Assembly (NCBI GenBank): GCA_965153455.1
Contig: OZ234504.1
Span: forward strand, 6,138,001 to 6,202,000
Source: Sphagnum compactum
Taxonomy: Eukaryota > Bryophyta > Sphagnopsida > Sphagnales
DNA: 64,000 nt
Direction of reading: 5' to 3'
In this document: positions 12,781-26,636 of the stretch, piece after piece
How positions within the stretch are numbered: position 1 is the stretch's first letter
How the letters are laid out: each line of letters starts with the position of its first letter
The notes under the pieces: generated by a model
Databases searched by the model: none
What the model was told of the DNA's origin: nothing
The model's input: only the letters and a program-made list of their open reading frames with translations
Made by a program: the position numbers and the translations under genes

Positions 12781-13060
12781 GGAAGTGGGCAACCCTTCTG
12801 GCCATAACTATATGGTGAAGTGCTCGTCTCTGAGCTCTTATTAAAGCTTGAGCATCATCATCTGTAAGAGTTACTAGTTGATCCTTCTTATACAGTAGTC
12901 TACTCTACAGAGACTCGACGTGAATAGGTGTGACCATCATGAGTCAAGACAACCTTTCAGGTTGTGTAACTGTATAAGAAGTAGCATGTATCAATACAGA
13001 AGTAGATCTTCTCTCCTAATTCTCTCTCTTGCATTATTCTCACATGGTATCAGAGCATGG
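12781..13060 (+). mobile_element. LTR-like end and primer-binding site of a copia element
   Basis: The sequence TGGTATCAGAGC at 13045-13056 is the standard initiator-methionine tRNA primer-binding site found just inside the 5' LTR of plant copia elements. It directly follows ...attctcaca, which fits an LTR ending in CA. The left LTR border is not visible; it should start somewhere in 12,770-12,800. I find no matching 3' LTR after the polyprotein, so LTR identity cannot be used for dating. Confidence 0.6.
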
Positions 13061-13199
13061 TTAAGTAATCCAAGATGCATTTGTTTACACAATGTAAATA
13101 ATTGCACGAGAAGATAATCAGAGAGATTGAGCAGATCTGAAACCTGTATAATGATTGAGAGATTCATGGTACATGATCTCAATCATAGTAAAACAAAAT

Positions 13200-16100
13200 C
13201 TGTAAAATACAATCCATTGTGGATCAGATGATACATTCATGAAAACCTTACAGCAAATAAATGGCACAGACAATTGATACAAGCCATGTAACTAAAATTT
13301 GATGGAACCTTTGATAACATATGGGTTCATAGATTGACATTGATATTAAAAGCAGAAAAATTATGGAATATCGTAAATGGTACTGTAGCAAAGCTGATAG
13401 CTCTAACTGCAGCCCAAATCCCTGCAGGTACTCCGACTTTGCCTGCCATAGGAGCAGGAAGCATAAGTGAGTGGGAAGAAAGGGACGCAGTGTTCTTACC
13501 GTAGTTAACAATTGCTTGGACAATAGTGTCATATCACATGTTCAATCATGTCCAACGTCAAATTTTAACATGAACAAAGCTAGCAAGGTTGTTCCAATCT
13601 CAAGATGTTGTAATCAAAATGTCTTTAAAGAATAAGTTCCATACTCTGAAAATGAGGGAAAGCGACAGTGTAACAAAACACGTTCATTTGTTTCGAACAA
13701 ATCTGCATCAACTAACTGTCGTAGGTGCAATTGTGCTGGATGATGAAACAATTATTTGCCTCATGAGGAGTATGCCTCCAAGCTATAGAACATTCATAAG
13801 TTCTTTAAGGAGACAACCTAACCTGACCCTTCAATCTTTGATCATAGATTTGATCCAAAAAGAAACATTGATGAAAGACATGAATCTACACAATGAAAGT
13901 TCATTAGCTCTTTATGCGGCGAAGAAATATTCAAAGTACAACAACAATAAATTCACAAAGTACAACAAATCTTTTCCACCAAGATATGCAGCAACGACAT
14001 TGTCCCAATTTTTTGATAAGAAGAAAGTGAAGTGCTTCTATTGTAAGAAACTAGGACATCTGATAAAGGACTCCAAGAAAAGAATAGTTGAAGAAGCTAT
14101 TCTAATGGTAAAAGGCGATTGAACATTGTTATAAAGAATAACAATGTGTATGTTGCTACCCTCATGGCAAAAGAAGGAAACGACCCCACTCGGTATATAG
14201 ATACCAAAGCATCTCACATGTGTTTTGATAGAGAATGTTCCACATATTATCAACCATTCAAAAATAGTCAACTTGTGTTTTTGGGTGACAATACAACATA
14301 TGAAATATGCGGGCAAGGAATGGTAATAGTAAGACTCCTCAATGGTATAGAAAAACCAACACCAAAAGTTTTGCATGTTCTCGAATTAAGGAAAAAAATG
14401 TTTTCAACAAAACAATTTGATAAGGTAGGAGGGGAAATGCATATAAAACAAGGACAATGCACTCTCATCAATAAATCAAGAGTTCGTAGCAAAATGCAAA
14501 TTGGATGCTGATTTATATGAATTTGGTAAAACCGTCAAAAATGAAAGTAAATTCATTGCATTCCCAACAACAACACAAATTAATACGGTTAACTTATGAC
14601 ATTTGAAACTTGGACATATTAATAATAACAGACTCGAAAACATACAAACTCTACCAAAAGGAATTGTACACCTTGCATCGAAAGAAAACAACATAGAATC
14701 AAATTTCCTAAAGAAGGTTCTACAAAATCCACACAAATCCTTGGGTTAATACACTATGATATTTATGGACCTCTACAAACATATACATATGGAGGTTGTA
14801 AATATTTTATAATGTTCATTGATGATAAATCTAGATATTGTTTTGTTTACCTCATGAAAAACAAATATGAAACATTCGACAAGTTTCTCATATACAAAAC
14901 ATTCGTTAAAAAACAAACCAGCCATAATATATATCAAAATATTAAGGTCTAATCAAGGAGGTGAATATAATTTTTTCTAAATATTGTCAAAAGGAAGGCA
15001 TCGAAAGGGAGTTTATTATAGTTTACACACCTCAACAAAATGGTGTTTTTGAAAGAAAGAATAAGACATCAATAGAAGTTATTCTAACTATGTTAACATT
15101 TGCAAAACTACCCAAATGTTTTTGGGGAGAAGTTTTGATGACTGCAAATTACTTGTAAAATCGAAGTCCTATAAAAGCAAACTACAACCAAATAACACAT
15201 TATGAGCTTTGGTTTGGACATCAACCTAATTAGTCTCACCTTAAAATATTCAGATGCAAGGTTCGTGCATTTATTCATAAGGAAACAAGATGGAAGCTAG
15301 ATACGCATTATATTCAATGTATTTTTTGGGTTATAGTGATGAATCCAAGGCTTACCAACTAATGACAACAAGTGGGTGCCAAATCCTTACTTCAAGAGAC
15401 ATAATTTTTAATGAAACACACATCAAGTTTACACAAAACTTCATTCAACAAGATGATAAGTTGAAAAAGATTCCTTATTTGATGCGAACCTTTTTCAATT
15501 CAACATGATAAAAATTTCAAATCCTCAAACTCAATCATCAAGTGTACCTCAAAATAATGTTCAAACTACACAACAAACATCGTACCATTCCCAACACGAT
15601 TTCAACCATCTTTGCTAAATTAACAAACATCTAGTTCTCAAAATGTGGGAGAACAACAATAAATTCAACATGATGTTGTTGAAGCCTTGTCCCAATTATC
15701 TTTACATAATGAACATGATGTAATACATGATCAAGAGGTAACATCAGGCCTTTCTCAAAGACCTAAGAGGATTGTCAAACCTTCACAAAGATTAATTGAA
15801 ATAATACAAGGCTAAAAACTAGCAAAGAAAGGTACAAAATGCATATATCATGCATGTGTTGCCAATATACAATACATGACCCTTACTTCCATCAAGGATG
15901 CTCTTGATGGACCTATTGTTGGAAAATGGGAATCAGCCATACAGGTTGAATTACAAATTTTAAAAGCTAATAAACCTAGGAAATAACTACTCTCCCAAAA
16001 GGTAGAATTCCTATTTCATCCAAATGGGTCTTTAAGATAAAAACAAAGTTAGATGGATCCATTGACAAGTTGTAAACAAGATTAGTAACAAGAAGGTTTA

Positions 16101-18150
16101 CACAAATTCAAGGTGTTGACTACACTAAGATTTTCTCACCTGTTGTCAAATTGAATATCATCAAAGTGTTGTTAATTCTTGCTACTCAATATGATTTAGA
16201 GACGCATCAACTTCATGTAAAGACAACATTTTTAAATGGCTTTCTTGATCAAGACATCTACATATTTATGCTGGAAGGGTTGCCAAATCCACCTAATCCA
16301 CATATAGTTTGCAAACTTTTGAAATCTTTATATGGATTCAAACAATATTATAGGGCGTGGTATCGATGTTTAGACAACTATTTGATATTACAATGCTTTC
16401 AAATATTGGAATCGGATGCTAATATGTACATTAAGATATTAAACATTGGATTTATCATCCTTGTTGTTTATGTTGATTTTTACGTATTCATCAGCAATAC
16501 ATTAACATTGATTGAACAAACCAAGTTTATTTTCCAACAATAATTTGACATGTTGGATGATGGAGAAATTCATTACACCTTAGGTAATTGCATCCTCCAC
16601 AATCATCAAAAAGGTTGGACAATTCTACATCAAGAATGATAATTGGTTTCCAAATTGCAAGAATTTCACATGTTCAATTGCAATTCATTTAATACACCCA
16701 TGCAACCGAGAACTTGATTAAATAAGCATGACTCTCCAAATATTCCAACTATGCAAATTATCATGGATATATATCCACATTCCAAGATAGTGGGTAACTA
16801 ACGCGCTCCCAAGTCCCTAGTTAGTCCCAAGTTGGGCTAACTTGTTCAAGTTGCGGAAAAGGGAGGGACTCGGGGGCACGCTCCCAGCCTTCAGCACTAA
16901 GAGGGGTAGAGGGTCGTGTTGAAGCCTCGGGATGGACTAGGAAAAGTGACAAGCTATTCACTTACTCGAATCTGCATCAAAACCAACCACAAGTTGGTTA
17001 GACCACTTTCTGGATCACTTTGGTGCTAGGATAAGCCACGAGTAACCTTGGACTCACAAAACTCACCACGGCCCGGACTCGAGGGAAGTCACCACCTTCC
17101 CCCATGTAATATTTTCTGCGTTCGCCCACGGCACCCGCATCCAAATGGCTTTTTGTCCCGGGAGTCCCAAAGAGGAGTCCCGAAACTATCCCGGTTTGGA
17201 CTCCCGGGACTTTGGAAGCTCATAGCTCCGACCTCCGGTTGAGATGAGGTCTAAAGAAATCTTGTAGCTCTCGTCGAGAGCTTTTCAACGGTGTGTCGCA
17301 CCTTGCCTGCACGCACTGGGATCGGGTCGGTTCCCAACTTTTAATGGTCGGGAGTCAAATTGCCAGTTTGACTCCCGGCCCTTCTTTTGCCTATAACTTG
17401 TGTTGCAGATCTTCAAATGGCTCATGTGAGCTCATTTTGGATATCTACTGTTTGAGACCTTTCCAACGATATAAAGAACTCCTCAATGCAAAGTGTTTTG
17501 ACCCCTGCAATCGAACTCTAAATTTTCAGGAGTCCCGGAGGACTCCAAGTCCCCAACTTTGGGAGTGTGAGTTGCATCCTCACACTTTGCCCAAAGTGGG
17601 GTTGCGATAGTAACCTTATGCAATCCATAGTAAATTTTCAACCAGATTGTGCATATGCAGTCGACAACCTTGCACAATATCTTTCCAATTTGGGAGATAC
17701 TCATATTCAAGCTCTTAAGCATACGATGTAATACATCAAAGGCACACTTTATGGCGTCAAATATCATAAATATGATTCTAGTCAAATTTTACATGGTTTT
17801 TCTAATGCCATTTGGGTTGGAGACAAAAATACATAACATTCTACATCAAGGTATTATTTTATACTTGCCCAAAGAGTAGTTTCTTGGGGGAGTAAGAAGC
17901 AACAATTAGTTGTTTTACCCTTTACAAAATCTGAATATATGGCTTTAACCAAAGCCACGACTGAAATTATTTGGTTACAAAAGTTTTTAGCTAAATTTAG
18001 ATTTCCACAAAAGGATCCTACTGTAATTTCTTCAAATTCTCAAAGTGCCATAACACTTAATGAGAACCCAAGATATCATTCTCGTAGTAAACACGTTGAC
18101 ACTCAATATCATTTTACAAGGGAAAGAGGAAGTTTTAGCTAGTGTTTGGA
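13200..18150 (+). pseudogene. Decayed Ty1/copia gag-pol
   Basis: Broken plus-strand frames follow the copia order. Gag is at about 13,290-14,120 and ends in a damaged zinc knuckle near 14,034 (CFYCKKLGHLIKDS, last cysteine lost). A protease-like part is near 14,190, the integrase at about 14,750-15,160 (IDDKSRY; TPQQNGVFERKN), reverse transcriptase at about 16,010-16,540 (LYGFKQ; the YVDD active site reads YVDF) and RNase H at about 17,880-18,130 (KSEYMAL; RSKHVDTQYH). Multiple stops and frameshifts show it is dead. A separate 814-bp segment interrupts the region between the reverse transcriptase and RNase H parts. Confidence 0.85.
16792..17605. mobile_element. 814-bp insertion inside the copia element
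   Basis: A GC-rich block interrupts the copia frame. The hexamer GATAGT occurs exactly at both edges (16786-16791 and 17606-17611), as expected of a target-site duplication, and removing the block with one hexamer restores the copia reading phase. The ends (GGGTAACTAACG... and ...GTGGGGTTGC) are not inverted repeats. Inside are many copies of 'actcccgggac' and 'gagtcccg'. A non-autonomous retroelement or unknown element is possible. Its own frames (for example 17293-17610) resemble nothing I know. Confidence 0.65.
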
Positions 18151-18159
18151 ATGACATTG

Positions 18160-20950
18160 TAAGTGAAGTTTGAACTAGTCAAATTAGGTTGGGAAATAAG
18201 AGTGAGCTTGGAGGTTGGAGCTTGGAGGATGGACATGTTAAATAGAAATGCATGCATCTAGATGAGAAGTTATAGATCTAATAAGGGAAGCCTTTTAGTG
18301 CATTGTGTTTGAACCTACCATAAAAGGTAGAGTCATTACATGATGAGGCACCTCCTTGTTTAGGAATTTCATGGAACAATTTGGACTATTTTGATTGTTA
18401 TTAGTTTGAACATTACCATGAGGGACGAATATTAGGTGACAAGCCACTTGTTAAATATTATTTTTAGGAACTTGTAGAATTCTTACTTTAATTGCTATTA
18501 TTATCTTTCCAACCATAAGGGACATAGTGATTGGGTGAGTTGTGATGTAGTTTTTGGAAAGGTACTTGAAGGGGCTACAACAAAAGTTTTCCTTAGCCTT
18601 CATATATGTGGGATCTTACACCCAATTATGAACTCTCAAACATGCAAATTATGACACTATGGATACAATGAGTTCCCAAATTTTTATGCTTCCAATTATT
18701 TTCCCAATTGCAAGCAAGTTGAATGTGCAACCATGGATGAATGCATGTGATGATTCCATGAAGTTGGCTATAATAAGTGAATTTTAGTTTTTGTGACCAT
18801 GAAAAGAAGTTATGGATGTTAGTGCTCGTAGTTTTAGTAAATTGCTTAAGACATTTAGTAAGAAATATTGTGTTATGGTGGTTCTAGGAAGTACAAGGAT
18901 GAAAAGGCAAATGTTCAAGATGGGAGAGTTGAATGTGAACATGCATAGGTTTTAGAACCTAGTATGTCAATGGTAGACCTATGGAATTTTTAGTTCACCT
19001 TGAAAAATAAATGACATGGAAAATTGGGCAAAGGATGCCATACATGCATGCACCCATCGAGTTACAAGTTCTACAACTACTTATGCATATTTGGTCTAAA
19101 TTTCATTTCCCCCAAGTTTGAAGCTTGTTGTATAAAAAGATGAAGGCATATGGACATCACCTTTGAGGTGATGATGAAATTGATTGATCTTTTAGTTACC
19201 TATGAAATTGGGATGTTGCATTTGTTTGCTAGAAGTCCTAAGGGAATAAAGATGAATGCATGTGCTTGAAGTGATCCAATACATGTAAGGTCCTTGAAGG
19301 AAAATAATAATAATAATAATTTTAGATCATGGTTTAATTTTTCACTAATTGTTTTATTCAATTATTAGTGGGTGAAAAACATGACTAACAATAGAGGTAA
19401 CCCAACCTATAACAAAATGAGGTTAGTTTTCTACTTGCCTACTTCCAAAAAAATTTATGTGATTTTGATGAGCCAATTATTTTGTTGTTGTAAGTTTACC
19501 AAAAAAAATTTGCTAAAATGAGCCCAAAACACCATGGTAGAAGGTAACCTTTCATAAAGAACACAAAGTTGATGTGTTGTGGTGAACATATATGATGATT
19601 GCATTAGCCCACATGGTAAGAAGTTAGGTTTCAAGAAGCCGCATTGGAGTTTGTTGATGTGGATAAGACTAAAGTAATAGTAGGTGCGATCAAATTATTT
19701 AAAGAATAAACATTCTTTGAGTTAAACCTTGCAAAATAACTTAGGGATAATTAATGCACATGGATGATACATTATGTTTTACTTTCAATATGTAACCTAA
19801 TGTTGTTTGACAACTATTTTCCAATGGAAGATTTATGGGATATGATTTTTTTTAAACAATTTTTTGTGTGTTTATCTCCAACTTTAATTATATTTTTTTC
19901 ATTTTTACATCACAATATTTTTCATTAGTTGGATTGTTATTTGGATTTGAGACAATTAAAACACTTGGATGTGCAATGATAAGCCACATGATGCATGACA
20001 AATGATTCATTTTTTATGTTTTGTGTCAATATTTGTATTAATGTTGTAAGTCTTAATTTTTTGCATGATAACGTTTTCAATATATTATGGAAACATGTGA
20101 TATGATTTGGAATGAATTTACTAAAGGCAAAATATTCAAAAACATTCATTAAGCAATGTAAGACTTCTATTCTTGTGAGTTCATTTAAACATGACATATT
20201 TTGGGAAAGGTTATCTAAATAAATATTTATAGAATAATATATTGCAACATCTTGTTAAGTTAAACTTGAAATTTTTCAACTTTCAAATGAAATATTTTAA
20301 AAGTATTATGGGAATATTTGACAATAAGCAATCATTATGGTAAGTGGGTGGGTGTGGCTCTTATTAACATGCAGGCACCCAAGAAACCATAGTTAGTCTG
20401 ATCAACTATGTGTAGTTGTAAACACATACTACAAGTTGCAAAACAACTCAATTATTAACTATTATTGGATGTAATTAAACATAGTTAATAATTTTAAAAA
20501 ATTGTTATATTCTCATCAAATTTGTACCATGTGCACAACACATAGTCACATTTACAATTACAAAAGTTGGTTGAAAATGTAACTACAAGCACTTATGACT
20601 ACAATGCCACGGAAGATTACATTAATCTTAATTGCAAATGTAACTGATTTGGACACCAATAATAAGGTAGTCACAAACACATTCATTGATATGGACAATA
20701 TTTTAAAAAATTATTACAAGAACAAAAAGCAAAAAAACATGTAGCCATTACCCAAATACACATGACCAAAATAAAAGAACATAGAAAAAACTAAATAAAA
20801 AATCTTGAGATCCAAATGTAACCTACATTAAAAGTGACAAAATTTGAAAATCCAAGAAAATGTTTTTGTTTAGAAATTTGAACATGTGTGAATGACATCC
20901 ACAATATATGTGGCCAAAATTGAAACACTTGCAACAATAATTTTAAAAAA
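18160..20950. other. AT-rich stretch with no recognised gene
   Basis: The part next to the copia RNase H should hold the 3' end of that element, but no copy of the 12.8-13.0 kb LTR is seen. A TAA/AAT triplet run lies near 19305. No exon with matching splice sites was found. Confidence 0.45.
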
Positions 20951-20959
20951 AAAGACTAA

Positions 20960-21742
20960 TGGTGAAAGCACACTACAGTAACCCCCTTTGGGATGTCATG
21001 TTGTATTATTTTCTAAGGATGTGCATGTTTGAATGTATCTCACTTCAAACTTTTGAAATATTTTCACAATATTTTTTAATATTATGTTAGGATATAATTT
21101 AGGCAAGATATTAAAAAAATATTTCAATTCATTTTATAAATATAAGAAATTGTAATATATTTGTGAAAACAAATGTAGTGTACATGTGTATTCAAAAACA
21201 TAAATATATTAAAAAAATAATTTAAATTATTTTTAATGTTTATGAAAGTTAAAAGTATATTGAACCATGTCATTTCACATAATTCGAACCATGTTTGGAT
21301 ACCATGTGACTAATTTGAAAATTTTTATATCAAAAAATGAGTTTTTTCAACAAAGATGCAATAAATGTTTGGTAAATTGAAAGTTTGACACGTAATCACA
21401 TTCACATGGAAGATGATAAACATAATTAGATGGGCCATATTTTAAATTCCATTAAATTTGATTATTTTAATGATTAATGAAATCTGAAAATTAGTGCAGG
21501 TAAAACGAAATAATAGCCCTATTATACCAATGTATATTATAAATATACCCATGGATCCTTCAATATAGATAACGAAATTCAATATTAAAATAATATTACA
21601 TAACATTAGTTTTGTAAAAATAGTTATTACAGGATCCAAATATCAAAATTGATACTTAAAATCAAATCCACCATACTTTTGGAACAATTATACTAAACTT
21701 AAAAGTGAGTAAAAAGGGATCATCGTAGTGTGCTTTCACCCT
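20960..21742. mobile_element. TIR element with 3-bp TAA duplication (Harbinger-like)
   Basis: The left end, TGGTGAAAGCACACTAC, matches the reverse complement of the right end, AGGGTGAAAGCACACTAC, and both continue into C-rich then TTT bases. TAA directly flanks both sides (20957-20959 and 21743-21745). A 3-bp TWA duplication is typical of PIF/Harbinger elements. At 783 bp with no intact frame it would be non-autonomous. The match covers about 17 bp strictly and about 28 bp loosely. Confidence 0.6.
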
Positions 21743-22745
21743 TAACCTCACATACATGCAACCAAAATTGAAAACTCAAGGAAAAAACATTTCAAACATG
21801 CAACCAACACCCCACAATACATGTGATGAAAATTGTGAAACCTCAAAAGAAAAAAATCTTTTCAAACATGCGACTATGTAACATTCACAATAAATGTGAC
21901 CAAAACCAAGAAACCTCCCTACCCCAAATTTTTATATAAAAAAAACATGTGACCAACATTTTTACACATGATTGAAATTGAGAAATCAATTTTTGTTTGG
22001 GAAACATGCAACAAACACCCACAATTTACATGCAATTATAATCAAGAAGCCCGAAAAAGAAAAAAACACTGAAACACACACAAAAGTGATTGCAATCAAA
22101 ATACATGTGATTGTCAATAAAATGAATTAATTTAGTTATACATGTGATTGTAAAAAATGAAACATTTTTACATGCAATTGTAAATAAAATACATGAAGAA
22201 ATTTATGTTTTGCATACAACAATAACATTTCCATACATGACCATAAATATTAAGTTAAGTATGATGTAATCACAAAATATGAATTAATAATTAGTTTTTC
22301 CATCTAATTACAATATTTTTATATGTTACTATAAAAAATCAATCACAAATTTATTGTGTACATGCAACTATAAATAAAACATTGAATCAAAAACTTATTG
22401 CTAACCTTTATTGTGACATTTTTACATATGATCATAATAAAAATGTTGATAATTCATTTTTACATGTAATTGTGAGATTTTTATGTGTGACAATGAGAAT
22501 GAATTGAGAATTTATTTCTTACATGTGACTGTAAATAAAAAGAATAAAAAGAATAATTTTAAACATGTGATTGTAAGATTCTTACATATGACTATAAACG
22601 AGACGAATTAATATTTGATTCTTTCCATGCGGTTTTAACAACTTATGTGCAATTGTGAAAAATGAATTAGAATTTTGTTTCTTACATGTGATTGTAAAAA
22701 TAATGCATTAAAATTCTTTACATGCAATCATGACATTTTTTTAGT
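21743..22745. repeat. Degenerate 'acatgtgattgtaa' repeat field
   Basis: For about 1 kb a motif like 'catgtgattgtaaataaaa' or 'catgcaaccaacacccacaa' recurs every 40-70 bp in variable form. It looks like an old, diverged tandem array. No gene is visible. Confidence 0.5.
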
Positions 22746-24440
22746 GTTAGCACATTAGGGTGGACCAAAATGGGTAGTTGAAATTCCATTTTGAGAAACC
22801 ATATTTGATGTATTTTCAAGTAAAAATAGTTAAATGATGTTGAAGTTAAACATTTTTCCCATGTCCAAGTTCAAATCACCCTCACTTAAATCTTTTTTAT
22901 AAATCCTTTTAGGTATACATGGACTTTTGTGATTTTAAGATATAATAAAATTTTGTTAAAATAATGGGAGACCTTTTGTTTCTTGATTTTTTCATCTTAA
23001 ATATTATAAATTTCAAAGCAATGTTTCCCAAAGTTGTGAGCATGTTCTTCAATTCCACAAGAAAAAAAAAGTTCACAAACATAATTTTTTTGGATTGTGA
23101 TGTTAAGTGTAACTTATATTGTAAAGTTCATTTATCATTGAGTATTTGATCTTTTTGATGTAAAATTTCCAACTTAAATTTTTTTTAAAGTTAGATTTTT
23201 TTTTTTGATTTCTCATTTCATTTTTTATAAATATCTCAAATACATTTGAGTTGTATACAACAAGATTTGACTAACAAAAAAGAAAAAATAGTCACCGAGT
23301 CTTTCATAAAACTACATTGTAATGTGCTTTTATTTGTTTACATGCAAATGTAAATAAAATCAATCATAAATGACCATAAGTAAAATATGTAATAAATAAA
23401 TCATATTATGAATATTTTATTTAAATTTTTTTTCTTTGAATTACTGTAAATTACCATGTATTGTATCCAAGTGAAACAATGTAATAAAACATAATAATAA
23501 ATGTTTCTACTACAATAAAAATAAGTGGGTATATACCAATGTTGTGTGTGTAAATGGTTGGGGACTTACACTCCGTGTTAGTGTAAGAATACATATATTT
23601 ATTTAATTTTACACAGTCTGATAAAACAATGTAATATATGTGTGTGTGTGATTTTACAAAAGAAAAAACATTAGCATTCAAGGGTGGGGGGGACCTTAGT
23701 TTTTGTGGTTTTTGAACTGAGTTTCACCCTGTCTTTCCTTTTTCTTTGGCGCCTTCACTCTTGCTGCATATATATTTTCACTACTCCTACTTGTAAAGCT
23801 ACTATTAATTAGTCTTGAACCTTGTGCATTAAATGCTGATTTTCAGCATTTCATTCCCAGATTTAATAAAATTTTCCTACTTTATGGATACCACTGAAAG
23901 AAGGGTTTGGGGTGAAAGGAGGCCCAAAGACAGGTTGACTTTACAACTAGTTTTAGTATTTACACTTACATGCCCCAAAACATTTACAGAGGGTTGTGTA
24001 CTCGTATTTAACAAATATTTACACTGGCCTTGTGTAAGTGTTAAAAGATTAAAAAATAAAAATAAAATAAAAATACACTGCAACAGGATAGGTGTAAGTC
24101 TAGACAATTTGGAAGTGTAAGTGTAAATGATTTACACTTTAAAAAAAAAAAAAACTTATCTTGGTATAAAACATTGGTTCTCAAATTTTAAAATAAAAAA
24201 ATAAAAAAATGCCTTTCTAACCTGCTGTTCTTTAATTCTGGAAAAAAATAAAAGAAAAAAAAAGAAAAAAAAGAAAAGAAACCCAGAACCAGTGGTAATT
24301 AAAAAATCAAATTACCACACAACATTGCCATATACTATATATACTCTTACCCTTACTCAGTTTGGCAGTTTTTAGAAGCCTATAAATTATCCTTTACCCT
24401 AACATAAATTCTTGAAGAATTTATATTTATCTTTACCTGA
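22746..24440. other. AT-rich gene-free stretch
   Basis: Only short frames are present. A perfect 21-base palindrome (AAGTGTAAATGATTTACACTT) lies at 24119-24139. A-rich runs occur near 24060 and 24240-24280. Confidence 0.45.
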
Positions 24441-24735
24441 TTATGGTATATTAAATTCAATAAACCTACCCAACACTACTACTTCTTGTCTAACTCCTAA
24501 AAACAATTATTATAATAATTATAATAATTATTACTTCTAAAAGTAACAAATTATTATAATTATTATAATTATATTACTTATTATTATTATAATTGTTATT
24601 ACTTCTAAAAGAAACAAATTAATTATTTAAGTTTTAATTTTTATTTAAGTAATTATTAACTTAGAGCATATTACAAAATTATGGTATATTAAAATTCAAT
24701 AAAACCTACCCAACACTACTTACTACTAGGTAAAA
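24441..24735. repeat. Duplicated 'ggtatatta..cctacccaacacta' blocks around TAA arrays
   Basis: Nearly the same 45-bp block (ggtatattaaattcaataa then cctacccaacactact) occurs near 24445 and 24682. Between them lie two copies of an (ATT/TAA)n tract followed by acttctaaaag.aacaaatt. This is a nested local duplication. Confidence 0.7.
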
Positions 24736-25220
24736 AAAAACTTAGGGCATATTACACAATTTGATATTTGGGCATCACATGGCCCCCAACACCCTTGCCA
24801 TGCCTCCTTCACTATTATTGCAATGTCATCATCCCATCATCATCATGGGTGTAGTAGCAAAACAAACAAACCCAAAACAAGACAAAAATGCAAGCCACTT
24901 GTGACAAGAATCTAATGAAAGTGGGCCCCTTCTTTCTTTCTTTCTCTCCTTCGTTGTTGATTTTGAATGGCCCAAGATGGCTCCCTTGCCAACACCATGT
25001 TTGGTCCATCAAGTTGAGTTTAGGTTTTAGACTCACTCAAGGGAAAAAAAAATGCCCCAATCAAAGCATCAAAGGCAAAAATAGCTTTTGACACAAGGGG
25101 GATGGGACCACCCTAGCTTGCTCTTTGTCCATAGTGGTAGAGTTGCAAAATTGTGCATTGGAAATTCACCTCTAAAACATGCTAAAATGTTGCCTTCAAT
25201 AACCAACCCCAATATAAAAT

Positions 25221-25529
25221 GGAAAATTTTAAATTCACACCTTTTTTGGTTAAATTCACACCCTTTCTTCGCGCGTCCGATTATATGCAGATTAAATTTG
25301 AGTGTGGCTCTAAGAACAAGACAAGCACGACCAGAGACAAGTCTCACTTTGAATACGTGGAAGGACGCAAGTGTGTGGGGTCTGTGGTCAATCAGGGCAC
25401 AACTCGAGAACTTGCCTGCAGAAGTACTTGAACTGATAAAGGAACATACTCTTAAAGTTTAGTCTGCATAAAATCGGACGCGCGAAGGGTGTGAATTTAA
25501 CCAAAAAAGGTGTGAATCAAAAAATTTCC
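25221..25529. mobile_element. 309-bp MITE with long TIRs and 8-bp duplication
   Basis: The left 70 bp (25221-25290) and right 66 bp (25464-25529) are inverted copies with few differences. Both include TTGGTTAAATTCACACCC and CGCGCGTCCGAT. The octamer TATAAAAT flanks the element on both sides (25213-25220 and 25530-25537). Long TIRs plus an 8-bp duplication fit a hAT-type or related non-autonomous element. The 173-bp core is less AT-rich and holds a frame that is open across the left TIR, without a recognised domain. Confidence 0.85.
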
Positions 25530-25537
25530 TATAAAAT

Positions 25538-26636
25538 TCATGCATAAATAAAATTCAATAAATAATAATCCTTCTAGCATCATTACTATTCTTGTCCTAT
25601 AATATCATAGTTTTCACTACTCATTTTAATTTTATTATTCCAAAGACGATGATTTCATTTGGAGCTTGTTTAGGTGGGATGGGCTATGGTTGTAGTAGGT
25701 TGTGCAAAAAGACAATTCAAAATTGCAAATTTATTAGAAGTCGATTCCAAACCCCAATTTTTTTTTTTTTTAAAAACATTTTTTTACAAGTTGTAATGTT
25801 TTGAAATGTCCTTTTGGATCTTAAGATATCAAACAGAAAAATTAATCTCTTTATTTTTTTTTCAATGTCTTTTGGAATCTTTTGTGTCTTTCAAAACTAA
25901 AATTGAATCTTTTTGTGTCTTTCCAATTTCATACAAATGTGAATATATGTATTATTTCACTTGAATATGTTGAGACTATTTCAAGAAATTATTATTATTA
26001 TTATTATTATTTTTGAGATTAAGCTGGTTTTCAATAAAAAAATTCTCCATTAAATACCTAATTCAAAGATTTAATCCTCACTTGCGTAGCTGGTTTAATG
26101 TTTATCGATTCTAATTGCTTCCAAAATCTTAGTGAATTAAAAAAAAAGGTGACCGATTAAATTTTCCCTTAGATGATAATTGGGCAATATTTTGTACAAT
26201 TTGAATCTCTTATATATATATATATGAAAATAACAAAGTTTTCAAATGTAAACTCTTTTTTTTCGCCATTTCATTGTCATTGGTAGTGTGTAGCAACCGT
26301 GGAGCCCAAGTTATTATTATTATTATTATTATTATTATTGTTATTCTTTTTCTTTGGGGAATTGGGTTGGGGAGTCCACATTCAATTGATTATCATCCCC
26401 TTATTGGATATCATCCACACCCATAATTTCTACTATTTTCTTTTTCAAATAAACAAAAAATGATGGAATAATAAACAAAGAAATCAAAGTTTTGTTTATA
26501 AGCTTATTTGGAGCATTATTTTTTAATTTATTATCAGTTTGGAAAGGACCCAAATATTCCATAGCCAAAGTGAGTAGGCTGAAAATCCTCTCTCACACAT
26601 GACTCACACATTCCCCAAGTTCTACAGTAATTTTCC
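25538..26636. other. AT-rich spacer with TAT and TTA microsatellites
   Basis: It holds an (ATT)n run near 25990-26010, a TATATATA run near 26213-26224 and a ten-unit (TTA)n run at 26311-26340. No gene is seen. Confidence 0.55.
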
